Below, piece by piece: positions 1-8,800 of a DNA stretch of 54,578 nt (its first letter is position 1; each line of letters opens with the position of its first letter). Source of the DNA: Bryobacteraceae bacterium (GTDB taxonomy: Bacteria > Acidobacteriota > Terriglobia > Bryobacterales > Bryobacteraceae); the NCBI GenBank assembly GCA_025924475.1, contig JAICIH010000002.1, forward strand, positions 1 through 54,578, in the 5' to 3' direction. The notes below the pieces were generated by a model. The model saw nothing but the letters and a program-made list of their open reading frames with translations. It did not search any database and was not told the DNA's origin. Both the position numbers and the translations under genes were made by a program.

Positions 1-1
1 A

Positions 2-823
2 TACATCGGCACGATCGGAGACGATCAACGCGGCGATATCCAACGGCAAAGCCTGGAAGGAACGGGCGTGGATACCAGCAGTTTAATCGTGCGTAAAGGA
101 TGCGCCAACCAAACCGCGTATATCGTGATCGACGAAAGCACTGGTGAGCGAACCATCTTTTGGCAGCGGCCTCCCTGCTTGCGCCTGGAACCGGGTGAAA
201 TCCGGCAGGAGGACATTGTTTCTTCCCGTATGCTGCATATCGATGGCTACGATCTGGATGCGGCCACGTATGCATCCGGAATCGCGCGCGAACATGGCGT
301 GGCGGTTTCCATCGATGTAGACACAATCTATCCCAACTTTGAGCCGGTGCTGCGCAATATCGACTATTTAGTAGCGGGTTCGGGCTGGGCCGCGAAATGG
401 ACCAATCAGGCCGATCCATTTCTGGCATTGGCTTCGCTGGAACGCGAGTATGGCATGCGGGTCGCCGCCATGACGCTCGGCGATCGCGGCGCGCTGGCGC
501 TTCACCAGGGACGTTGGTTCTACTCGGCCGCCTTCGAGGTGGCTTGCGCCGATACCACCGGAGCGGGAGATGTGTTTCACGGCGCGTTTTGTTATGCCAT
601 TCTCGAAGGGATGCCGATGGACCGCGCCCTTGAATTCTCCAACGCGGCAGCGGCGCTGAACTGCACCGCCATTGGCGCCCGCGGCCACGTGCCGGCGCGC
701 GCCGAGGTCGATTCACTGCTCAATGCGGCAAAGGCCGGCAAAGTGCGCCGCCACGAAGCGCCGGATATCCGTGCGCGGGCTGCCGCAAGGCACCATCCGG
801 CGGCCGCCGCTACCACTCGATGA
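2..823 (+). CDS. PfkB-family carbohydrate kinase, 5' end cut by window
   Basis: The reading frame is open from base 2, so the start lies upstream; the GTG at 68 is internal, because the codons before it encode a typical PfkB stretch (YIGTIGDDQRGD). The visible 273 residues carry the PfkB signature 2 DTTGAGDVFHGAF near 551-590, which holds the catalytic Asp and the anion-hole glycines of ribokinase-like kinases. The family phosphorylates sugars, nucleosides or sugar phosphates with ATP in the cytoplasm; the substrate cannot be read from this fragment. The last ~25 residues are Ala/Arg-rich and look like a non-conserved tail. The TGA stop overlaps the ATG of the rhomboid gene (ATGA), so the two are probably co-translated. 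Confidence 0.9.
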   Translation, partial: YIGTIGDDQRGDIQRQSLEGTGVDTSSLIVRKGCANQTAYIVIDESTGERTIFWQRPPCLRLEPGEIRQEDIVSSRMLHIDGYDLDAATYASGIAREHGVAVSIDVDTIYPNFEPVLRNIDYLVAGSGWAAKWTNQADPFLALASLEREYGMRVAAMTLGDRGALALHQGRWFYSAAFEVACADTTGAGDVFHGAFCYAILEGMPMDRALEFSNAAAALNCTAIGARGHVPARAEVDSLLNAAKAGKVRRHEAPDIRARAAARHHPAAAATTR

Positions 824-1476
824 TTCCGCTACGCGCCCTCCTGCAACGCCACTCCACGCCCGTGATGACACTGATCATCATCGGGCTGAATGTTTTCTGC
901 TTTTTCGTAGAACTGACACAGCCGGCCTATCTCAACAGCGCTTTTATTCAGCATTACGCCTTGATTCCCGACCAGTTGCGCCTCACCGCGCTGGTCACTT
1001 CCATGTTTTTGCACGGCGGCTGGCTGCACCTGATCGGCAACATGTGGTTTCTGTGGGTATTCGGCTCACACATCGAAAATGCCTTGGGCTCCGGACGATT
1101 TCTATTTATGTATTTGCTGTGCGGCGTGCTCTCAGCCACCGTGCAGCTTATGACGAATCTAGGCAGCCCAATTCCCACTATCGGCGCTAGCGGCGCCATC
1201 GCCGGCGTGATGGGAGCTTTCGTAGTCCTTTACCCACGTGTTCGAGTGCTGACGCTGGTCTTTATTGTCTTTTTCATCACCACCGTCGATATTCCGGCCG
1301 CGTTCATGTTGATCTATTGGTTTTTGATTCAACTCGGAAGTGGCTTGCTCTCGGCGGGCCGGTTCAGCGATGCGGGCGGAGTGGCCTGGTTCGCTCACGT
1401 GGGCGGTTTTCTGGCCGGCGTTTTTTTGATACGTCTGTTTCCGGTGGCGCGCCGCCGCTATTACACATATTCCTGA
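820..1476 (+). CDS. Rhomboid-family intramembrane serine protease
   Basis: A 218-residue polytopic membrane protein with about six hydrophobic segments. It has the rhomboid signatures in order: HLIGNMWFLW with the oxyanion Asn, GASGAIAG with the predicted nucleophile Ser124, and AHVGGF with the catalytic His193. Rhomboids cleave transmembrane substrates within the bilayer; the substrate here is unknown. The size matches the minimal six-helix bacterial form without a cytosolic domain. It starts inside the stop of the PfkB gene and is followed after 7 bases by the bshB1-like gene, which suggests one transcript. Confidence 0.93.
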   Translation: MIPLRALLQRHSTPVMTLIIIGLNVFCFFVELTQPAYLNSAFIQHYALIPDQLRLTALVTSMFLHGGWLHLIGNMWFLWVFGSHIENALGSGRFLFMYLLCGVLSATVQLMTNLGSPIPTIGASGAIAGVMGAFVVLYPRVRVLTLVFIVFFITTVDIPAAFMLIYWFLIQLGSGLLSAGRFSDAGGVAWFAHVGGFLAGVFLIRLFPVARRRYYTYS

Positions 1477-1483
1477 TTCGCGC

Positions 1484-2218
1484 ATGCAGGACTCGTTCGA
1501 GAATCTTCCGCCGCTCGATTTGTTGGCCATTGCCGCTCACCCCGACGATGTCGAGCAGACTTGCGGCGGCACAATTATCCGCATGGCGGAGAGCGGTTAT
1601 CGCTGCGGTGTGCTCGACCTCACGGCCGGCGACATGGGAACGCGCGGCACTCCGGAGCTGCGTATTGAGGAGTCACGGGCCGCCGCCGAACACCTGCTTC
1701 TTTCCTGGCGCCACAATCTGCGCTGGCCCGATGCGCGTATCGAGAACACCATTGCGGCGCGGATGACGCTCGCGGCAGTGATCCGGCGTCTGCGCCCGCG
1801 CACTGTGATTCTCCCCTATTGGACCGGCCGCCATCCCGATCACTACCGGGCCGCCGAGATCGCCTATGAGTCGTGCTTTCTCGCTGGCTTGACCCGTCTT
1901 GAAGAGGACGTTCCGCCGCATCGGCCGTTTAAGATCGTTTACTCTTCGCTATATGCCCACGTCGCGCCGTCGTTCGTCGTCGATATCTCGCGGCAATTCG
2001 ATCGCCGCATGGCGGCGCTGTTCAGCTACCGCTCCCAATACGGCGACGGCGGCAGCGCTTCCGATTTATTTCCTTCCCATACTGAAATCGCCGAACGCCT
2101 GGCCGCGGTCGCCCGTTTCTACGGCAATCTGATCGGCGTAAAATATGGTGAGCCTTTCGCCGTAAAAGAGTCTATCGAGATACATGACATCGTTAACATG
2201 CCCGTACGCAGCATCTAG
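1484..2218 (+). CDS. bshB1: PIG-L family deacetylase, BshB1-like (bacillithiol biosynthesis)
   Basis: A 244-residue protein of the LmbE/PIG-L zinc deacetylase family. The N-terminal AAHPDD motif (H19, D21, D22) and the later HPDH at 117-120 supply the metal ligands and catalytic groups. The pattern DLTAGDMGTRGTPE followed by RHPDHYRA is closer to BshB1, which removes acetate from GlcNAc-malate during bacillithiol synthesis, than to MshB or plain LmbE proteins. Length fits BshB1. No bshA or bshC is visible in the window, so the pathway assignment rests on sequence alone. It is one of four tightly spaced + strand genes. Confidence 0.78.
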   Translation: MQDSFENLPPLDLLAIAAHPDDVEQTCGGTIIRMAESGYRCGVLDLTAGDMGTRGTPELRIEESRAAAEHLLLSWRHNLRWPDARIENTIAARMTLAAVIRRLRPRTVILPYWTGRHPDHYRAAEIAYESCFLAGLTRLEEDVPPHRPFKIVYSSLYAHVAPSFVVDISRQFDRRMAALFSYRSQYGDGGSASDLFPSHTEIAERLAAVARFYGNLIGVKYGEPFAVKESIEIHDIVNMPVRSI

Positions 2219-2246
2219 GCAGGTCCGCTAGTCTCGCGGCGATTCG

Positions 2247-3527
2247 ATGCATGTCGCCACCAACATCCTCGTAGTCGGCGCGCTGATTTTCATTGCGCAC
2301 GCCTTTACCGGTATCTTCAGTCGCACGCGCGTGCCTGATGTTCTGCTGCTCACGATCATTGGCATCGTTCTCGGGCCTGTACTCCACCTGGTCACGCCGG
2401 CGAATTTCGGTAACGTCGGCCCGGTGTTCACTACGGTTACGCTGATCATTATTCTTTTTGAAGCGGGCCTTAGTCTGGATCTCGATGTGATCCGCGGCTC
2501 TATCCGTTCCACTCTTTCGCTCACGCTGATCAACTTTTTCCTGACGATGACGGCCGTCGCGTTTGCGGCGCATTTTCTGCTCGGCTTAGGCTTCCGCCTG
2601 ACATTGATGCTCGGCGCGATTGTGGGCTCCACTTCGCCGGCGGTAATTGTTCCGCTCACCCGGCGAATCCACATGGAGCAGTCTTCGAAAACCATCCTGT
2701 TCCTCGAATCCGCCCTCAGCGACGTATTGAGCATTGTCGTCGCCATCGGCTTCATGGAAAGCTATAAGCTCGGCACTCTGCACGTTACCCAGATGATCGG
2801 GCAAATCTTTGCCACGTTGATCCTGGCCGGGCTGGCTGGAGCAGGCAGCGCGTTTTTGTGGTCCGCGCTGCTGCGCCGTATTCGCGCCCTCGAAAATTCG
2901 ATATTCACCACGCCCGCATTTGTCTTTGTGCTGTTCGGGATTGTAGAGCTCTTCGGTTTCAGCGGTTACGTTGCAGCGGTGGTTTTCGGCGCCGTGCTGG
3001 GCAATATCGAAGTCTTTCATGGCCTGGCATGGATGCGCCGTTACTTGCCGAACGAGGGAATCACGCTCAACGACCAGGAGCGCAATTTTCTCGGTGAGGT
3101 CGTATTTCTCCTCAAAACGTTTTTCTTCGTCTATGTCGGCGTTTCCATCCGATTCACAGATCTGCCGCTCGTTTATATAGGCACGGCGATTACGGCGGTC
3201 ATCTTTTTTGTCCGGATTCCCGCGGCGTGGCTCGGACTCGCACGCAGCGTTCCGGTGCGAGATGCTTCCCTTGTCGCGATCATGAGCCCCAAAGGACTCG
3301 CTGCGGTAGTGCTCGCATCTATGCCTCTGGAGCAGCAAATCCGTGAAGGGGCTATGCTGCAATCGGTCACCTACTCGGTGGTGTTTTTGAGCATCGTGCT
3401 CACTTCCGTGCTCAGCTTTTTGATCGAGCGCACAGTGCTCGCGAAAGTGTACGCGGTCTTCTTTCGCCGTTTTGGAGAAAGCCAGCGGGCTGGAGAAGAC
3501 GCCTGGCCGGTCAGCCCAGTTTCTTGA
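2247..3527 (+). CDS. Cation:proton antiporter (CPA family)
   Basis: A 426-residue integral membrane protein with about 12 hydrophobic segments. It shows the monovalent cation/proton antiporter pattern: LFEAGLSLD near residues 70-80, GAIVGSTSPAVIVPL near 130 and FLESALSDVLS near 155, the regions that hold ion-coordinating acidic residues in CPA antiporters. It lacks an obvious C-terminal TrkA domain, so it is the short form. Ion specificity (Na+ or K+) cannot be read. Its 3' end overlaps the convergent TPR gene by 17 bases. It probably ends the PfkB-rhomboid-BshB1 gene string. Confidence 0.85.
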   Translation: MHVATNILVVGALIFIAHAFTGIFSRTRVPDVLLLTIIGIVLGPVLHLVTPANFGNVGPVFTTVTLIIILFEAGLSLDLDVIRGSIRSTLSLTLINFFLTMTAVAFAAHFLLGLGFRLTLMLGAIVGSTSPAVIVPLTRRIHMEQSSKTILFLESALSDVLSIVVAIGFMESYKLGTLHVTQMIGQIFATLILAGLAGAGSAFLWSALLRRIRALENSIFTTPAFVFVLFGIVELFGFSGYVAAVVFGAVLGNIEVFHGLAWMRRYLPNEGITLNDQERNFLGEVVFLLKTFFFVYVGVSIRFTDLPLVYIGTAITAVIFFVRIPAAWLGLARSVPVRDASLVAIMSPKGLAAVVLASMPLEQQIREGAMLQSVTYSVVFLSIVLTSVLSFLIERTVLAKVYAVFFRRFGESQRAGEDAWPVSPVS

Positions 3528-4317
3528 GCTCGTCCTTGAAAAGGCCATTCGCCGGAAATTGCGCCGCTAACTCCGACAACAGCGATTTGGCTTCCGCTTT
3601 GTTTCCATCGCGCAGAGCGGCAATAGCCAGCAGGATCTTCGCATAGGGTTTCAGGTAATGGCCCTTCTCGGCGACTAAGCGCAGCTTGGCGAGGCCTGCC
3701 GCTTTGTCGGTTTGCGCACCGGCAATTCGCAGAAAGAACCGTAAAGGCGCCGCCTTCTGACTGAGCAGGTAGTTCTCGACGCCCATCGCCAAGTAGGCGT
3801 CTACGCTGGTGGGATACTTCGCTACCAGCGCATCCGCATCTATGCGCGCTTGCTTAATCTCATTTAAAGCCTGCCATTGATGTTTCTCGATCAGCGCATC
3901 ATAGTTTGCATGCAGTGCGATGCGAATGACACTCGCCAGCCGGGCTTTTTCGTCCTCACGGCCGTTCGCCAACATGGCATCCGATAATTGCCGGCTTTTT
4001 TGCAAGTCCATCTCGAACGCCCGTTTGATTTCTGCGTCCGGCTGAATCTGCTTACCCCGAAGAATTTCTTTGTCGTCGGTGAGAAACTCCGAGCGCAAAA
4101 TATTCATCCGGTCAAACTCGAAAAAGAGGTACGCGGCGGCGTCGGAAACGGGTCCCATGGGGTCGTCCGGATGGGCCCGTTCCCAAGCGGCAAAGGCGCG
4201 ATGCGCCGCGTCGAAATTCAGGTTGTACATGGCGCTGTACCCCTGCTCGAGCAGATCGGCACGCGCGGCGCCCGCAAAAATCAGGCCGGCACTGCATAAT
4301 AAGGACATTATTCGCAT
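3511..4317 (-). CDS. Secreted or periplasmic TPR-containing protein of unknown function
   Basis: A 268-residue protein with a signal peptide (hydrophobic MSLLCSAGLIFAG then AARA cleavage region). The rest is alpha-helical with tetratricopeptide-like pairs: one near residues 22-50, others near 165-185 and 215-260. TPRs form protein-binding scaffolds. The chosen start at 4317 has a weak AGGGA upstream; an in-frame ATG at 4308 is equally plausible. The gene is divergent from the glycosyltransferase and their 5' ends overlap, which means one of the starts, or the promoters, lies inside the neighbour. No enzyme motif is visible. Confidence 0.75.
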   Translation of the reverse strand: MRIMSLLCSAGLIFAGAARADLLEQGYSAMYNLNFDAAHRAFAAWERAHPDDPMGPVSDAAAYLFFEFDRMNILRSEFLTDDKEILRGKQIQPDAEIKRAFEMDLQKSRQLSDAMLANGREDEKARLASVIRIALHANYDALIEKHQWQALNEIKQARIDADALVAKYPTSVDAYLAMGVENYLLSQKAAPLRFFLRIAGAQTDKAAGLAKLRLVAEKGHYLKPYAKILLAIAALRDGNKAEAKSLLSELAAQFPANGLFKDELKKLG

Positions 4318-5050
4318 TTGTCTGATCGTTCCCTGCTATAACGAAGCGCAACGGCTCAATTTGGACGCTTTCCGCCAGTTCCTGATGCGCTGCGCCCACA
4401 TGCACATCCTCTTTATAGACGACGGTAGCTACGATAATACCGTTACTCTTCTTGGTACCCTCACTAGTGAGTTTCCCGGTACCACAAGCCTGTTACGCCT
4501 ACCCGTCAACCGCGGCAAAGCCGAGGCCGTACGAGCCGGCATCGTTCACGCGCTGGAGAATTTCCGGCCTGAGATCGTGGGATTCTGGGACGCCGATTTA
4601 GCTACACCGCTCGATCTGCTCCCGAACCTGCTGGCGGTACTGGATGCCAATCCGAACATCGAAATGGTTTTCGGGGCCCGCGTCCAACTACTCGGCCGGC
4701 GTGTGGAGCGCCGCGCTCTGCGGCACTATCTCGGACGCGTTTTCGCGACCGCCGTATCCACAATGCTGCGCCTTGCGGTGTATGACACGCAGTGCGGCGC
4801 CAAACTGTTTCGTGTCACCCCGGAAACGCCCAAAATTTTCGGCGAGCCGTTTTTATCGCGCTGGGTGTTCGATGTGGAGATTCTGGCGCGTTATCTGGCA
4901 GCCTTTGGGCACGATGTCCAGCGGTTGGAACGGGCGGTTTACGAATATCCGCTGGAAGTCTGGACCGATATAGCGGGCTCCAAAGTCCACGCCAGCGATT
5001 TCTTCACCGCGTTTTGGGATGTGTATCGCATCCATCGTAAGTACCTTTAG
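4229..5050 (+). CDS. Family 2 glycosyltransferase (dolichyl-phosphate sugar synthase type)
   Basis: The GT-A fold is clear: LIVPCYNEAQRL at the N-terminus, FIDDGSYDNT, NRGKAEAVRAGI, then the DXD-like FWDADLATP that binds metal and nucleotide sugar, and a conserved FDVEILARY region. The type transfers a sugar from UDP- or GDP-sugar, often to a polyprenyl phosphate; donor and acceptor are not readable. There is no C-terminal membrane anchor. The start is uncertain. The nearest canonical start is ATG 4229, adding 28 residues before the first strand. Translation could instead begin at an ATT near 4310-4316 just after AAGGA at 4301. An upstream ATG at 4070 gives a longer, antisense-looking leader and was rejected. 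Confidence 0.85.
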   Translation: MALYPCSSRSARAAPAKIRPALHNKDIIRICLIVPCYNEAQRLNLDAFRQFLMRCAHMHILFIDDGSYDNTVTLLGTLTSEFPGTTSLLRLPVNRGKAEAVRAGIVHALENFRPEIVGFWDADLATPLDLLPNLLAVLDANPNIEMVFGARVQLLGRRVERRALRHYLGRVFATAVSTMLRLAVYDTQCGAKLFRVTPETPKIFGEPFLSRWVFDVEILARYLAAFGHDVQRLERAVYEYPLEVWTDIAGSKVHASDFFTAFWDVYRIHRKYL

Positions 5051-5223
5051 AGGGGCCGAAAAACGCCGTGCCAGTTTGCACCTGTCGAAATTTGGTAATC
5101 TCTATCGTATACCTTTAACTCTAATGGGCCTGTGAGATCGTTGCGGAAGAGTATACGTGGCGAGGCAATTTAGAACTCCTTCACTAAATCGCGGGGTGCA
5201 TGGCCGGCCGTTCTGGCGACAAT

Positions 5224-5248
5224 TCCTCCGCAGAGCACAAAAGGAGGA
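5224..5248 (+). promoter_or_regulatory. Possible hairpin sequestering the ribosome binding site of the receiver gene
   Basis: TCCTCC at 5224-5229 is exactly complementary to GGAGGA at 5243-5248, with a 13-base loop. GGAGG is the strong Shine-Dalgarno for the ATG at 5255. A 6-bp stem in the leader could mask the site until opened by a factor or by translation. This is seen in the sequence; any regulatory role is inference. Confidence 0.35.
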
Positions 5249-5254
5249 CGGGAA

Positions 5255-5731
5255 ATGAGCGAGGAAACCTCGCCCCCAATCCGGATCCTTCTGGCCGAAG
5301 ATAACCCGGCCGATGTTTATTTGATCAGGCGGGCTCTGGACGAGAACAACGTCCCTTGTCTGCTACAGGTGGCGATTGACGGGAGCGAAGCGCTGTCGCT
5401 CCTCCGGTCAGAGGGCGAGTTCAAGGATGCGGTGAGGCCGAATCTGATTTTGCTGGACCTCAATTTGCCGCGGCACGATGGCATGGAGATCCTCCAACAC
5501 GTTCGCCAGGACAGGCAGCTAGCGGACGTACCTGTGATTGTTTTTACTTCGTCAGATTCACCAGCCGATCGTCGTTCGGCAACTCACCTCGGTGTCACCC
5601 GTTTTATTAGAAAGCCGTCAGTGCTAGATGACTTCATGGCAGTCGGCGCCGTGATACGGGAAATTCTTGCTGCCGTCGCTAGCGATTCCAGAGAAGATTC
5701 CAGAGAATTAGAGCGGGACCGCGCCCGCTAG
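5255..5731 (+). CDS. Single-domain response regulator (Rcp-like receiver)
   Basis: A 158-residue protein made of one receiver domain (about residues 8-140) with no output domain. Acidic pocket: AEDNP near residue 15; phospho-acceptor D68 in [11 protein letters not shown]; Thr/Ser in VFTSS; Lys in FIRKPS. The long alpha4-beta5 spacing and IRRALDENN helix resemble the Rcp class that pairs with phytochrome-like or hybrid kinases. It has a strong AAGGAGG site 8 bases before ATG. It sits 115 bases upstream of the giant kinase and is probably its diffusible phosphate carrier. Confidence 0.92.
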   Translation: MSEETSPPIRILLAEDNPADVYLIRRALDENNVPCLLQVAIDGSEALSLLRSEGEFKDAVRPNLILLDLNLPRHDGMEILQHVRQDRQLADVPVIVFTSSDSPADRRSATHLGVTRFIRKPSVLDDFMAVGAVIREILAAVASDSREDSRELERDRAR

Positions 5732-5846
5732 GACCAAGGGAATTCGGCCGTTTCCATCCGAGGTGGAACGATTACATTGTTGGGGAAACTGCCCAACTAG
5801 CGCATTAATTATTCGTGCACACTTGTTCGTCGAGAGGAGCTTACGT

Positions 5847-8800
5847 ATGACCGCTGATTTCGCCCCAGAAACACTCGACCCCAGCTTGTTGCTGAGCACT
5901 CTTATCGCCTTTAAGGAAGGTGATTTCTCTGCCAGGATGCCGGTCGACCAGACGGGACTGGCCGGGAAGGTGAATGACACCCTCAATGAAATCTTCCGCA
6001 TGAACGCCCGAATGGCGAGTGAGTTCGCGCGGATCAGCACTGCTGTGGGAAAAGAGGGCAGAATCGGCCAGCGGGCATCGCTTGGGCCGGTCTCCGGAGC
6101 ATGGGCAGATTGCGTCGATTCGGTAAACAGCCTGATCGGCGATCTCGTCCAGCCATCGACCGAAGTCGCGCGAGTGATCGGCGCCGTTGCGAAGGGCGAT
6201 CTTTCGCAGACTATGGCGCTTGAGGTGGATGGACGAGCCCTCAAAGGCGAGTTCCTGCACACCGCCCGGGTGGTCAATACGATGGTCGACCAACTTTCCT
6301 CATTCGCCTCCGAAGTGACCCGCGTAGCGCGGGAAGTAGGTACGGAGGGCATCCTTGGCGGCCAAGCCGATGTGCGAGGCGTCGGTGGTGTTTGGAAGGA
6401 TCTAACGGATTCCGTCAATTCCATGGCCGGAAACCTGACGGCGCAGGTTCGCAACATTGCCGGTGTCACGACCGCTGTTGCCAATGGGGACCTTTCGCGG
6501 AAAATCACGGTTCAGGTCCGCGGCGAAATCCTGGAACTGAAAGACACGATCAACACCATGGTCGATCAGCTCTCATCGTTTGCCTCCGAAGTCACCCGCG
6601 TGGCCCGAGAAGTGGGTACGGAAGGCAAATTGGGCGGTCAGGCTGACGTGAAAGGCGTGGCGGGCGTTTGGAAGGATCTGACCGAGAGCGTCAATTCGAT
6701 GGCCGGAAACCTGACGAACCAGGTCCGCAATATCGCCGGTGTTACCACCGCCGTGGCCAAAGGCGATCTTTCGACGAAGATCACCGTGGATGCTCGGGGC
6801 GAAATTCTGGAGTTGAAGAACACGATCAACATCATGGTCGATCAGTTGAACTCGTTTGCCAGCGAAGTGACGCGTGTGGCGCGCGAGGTTGGTACGGAAG
6901 GGAAACTGGGCGGACAGGCGGATGTGAAGGGCGTGGCGGGCGTTTGGAAGGATTTGACCGAGAGCGTCAATTCGATGGCCGGAAACCTGACGAACCAGGT
7001 TCGCAACATCGCCGGTGTCACCACAGCCGTGGCCAAAGGCGACTTGTCCACAAAGATCACCGTAGATGCCCGCGGCGAAATCCTGGAGCTGAAGAACACG
7101 ATCAACATCATGGTCGATCAGTTGAACTCGTTTGCCAGTGAAGTCACGCGTGTGGCGCGCGAGGTTGGTACGGAAGGAAAACTGGGCGGACAGGCTGATG
7201 TAAAGGGCGTCGGCGGTGTGTGGAAGGACCTCACCGAGAGCGTCAATTCGATGGCCGGAAACCTGACGGCCCAGGTTCGTAACATCGCCGAAGTGACCAC
7301 TGCTGTTGCAAACGGCGATCTGTCACGCAAGATTACAGTTGATGTACGCGGCGAAATTCTCGAATTGAAAAATACCATCAACACGATGGTCGACCAGTTG
7401 AATGCCTTCGCCGGCGAGGTGACGCGTGTGGCGCGCGAGGTAGGTACGGAAGGCGCGCTAGGCGGTCAGGCCGATGTGCGAGGAGTGGGTGGCGTCTGGA
7501 AAGATCTGACCGACTCGGTCAATTCGATGGCCGGTAATCTCACGGCTCAGGTCCGAAACATCGCCGAGGTGACGACCGCCGTCGCCAATGGCGATCTGTC
7601 GCGAAAGATCACGGTCGACGTGCGCGGTGAGATTTTCGAGCTGAAGAACACGATCAACATCATGGTCGATCAGCTCAACGCTTTCGCCGGCGAAGTAACG
7701 CGCGTCGCGCGCGAGGTGGGCACCGAGGGTAAATTGGGCGGCCAGGCAGTAGTAAAAGGCGTCGGCGGAGTGTGGAAAGACCTGACCGATTCTGTCAACT
7801 CGATGGCTTCCAACCTCACGAACCAGGTTCGCAACATCGCGGAGGTCACGACGGCGGTTGCCAGAGGCGACCTATCGCGCAAAATCACCGTCCAGGTGCG
7901 CGGCGAAATCCTTGAACTGAAGGACACGATTAACACCATGGTCGACCAGCTCAGCTCTTTCGCGTCGGAAGTTACGCGTGTGGCACGCGAGGTGGGCACG
8001 GAAGGTAAGCTGGGCGGACAGGCCGATGTGAAAGGCGTGGCTGGTACCTGGCGCGACCTGACCGAAAGCGTCAATTCGATGGGCGGCAATCTGACGGCAC
8101 AAGTCCGCAACATCGCCGATGTTACGACGGCTGTCGCGAAGGGAGACTTATCCCGCAAGATCACGGTCGAGGTTCGCGGCGAGATCCTTGAGCTCAAGAA
8201 TACGATTAACACCATGGTCGATCAGCTCAACGCCTTCGCGTCCGAGGTAACTCGCGTTGCCAAGGAGGTGGGCACGGAGGGCAAGCTGGGCGGACAGGCC
8301 GAAGTGAAAGGCGTGGCCGGCACATGGAAAGATCTAACGGAAAGCGTTAACTGGATGGCGGGTAATCTGACCAATCAGGTCCGCAACATTGCCGAAGTGA
8401 CCACTGCGGTGGCCAAGGGCGATCTTTCCCGGAAGATCACTGTGGATGCGCGCGGCGAGATTCTGGAATTGAAAGACACCATTAACACTATGGTGGATCA
8501 GCTCTCGTCCTTCGCAAGCGAGGTCACGCGTGTTGCTCGCGAGGTAGGCACGGAAGGCAGACTCGGCGGCCAAGCCGATGTGTATGGGGTGGCGGGTACC
8601 TGGAAGGATTTGACGGAAAGCGTCAATTCCATGGCCGGCAATTTGACGGCGCAGGTGAGAAACATTGCTCAGGTCACAACCGCAGTCGCAAACGGCGATC
8701 TCAGCCGTAAGATCACGGTGGATGTGCGTGGGGAGATCCTCGAATTAAAAAACACCATCAACACGATGGTGGACCAATTAAACTCATTCGCCAGCGAAGT

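Noticed and set aside
4070..4228. Upstream ATG for the glycosyltransferase
   Set aside because: The extra residues are low-complexity and antisense to the TPR gene; the catalytic fold begins at about 4313.
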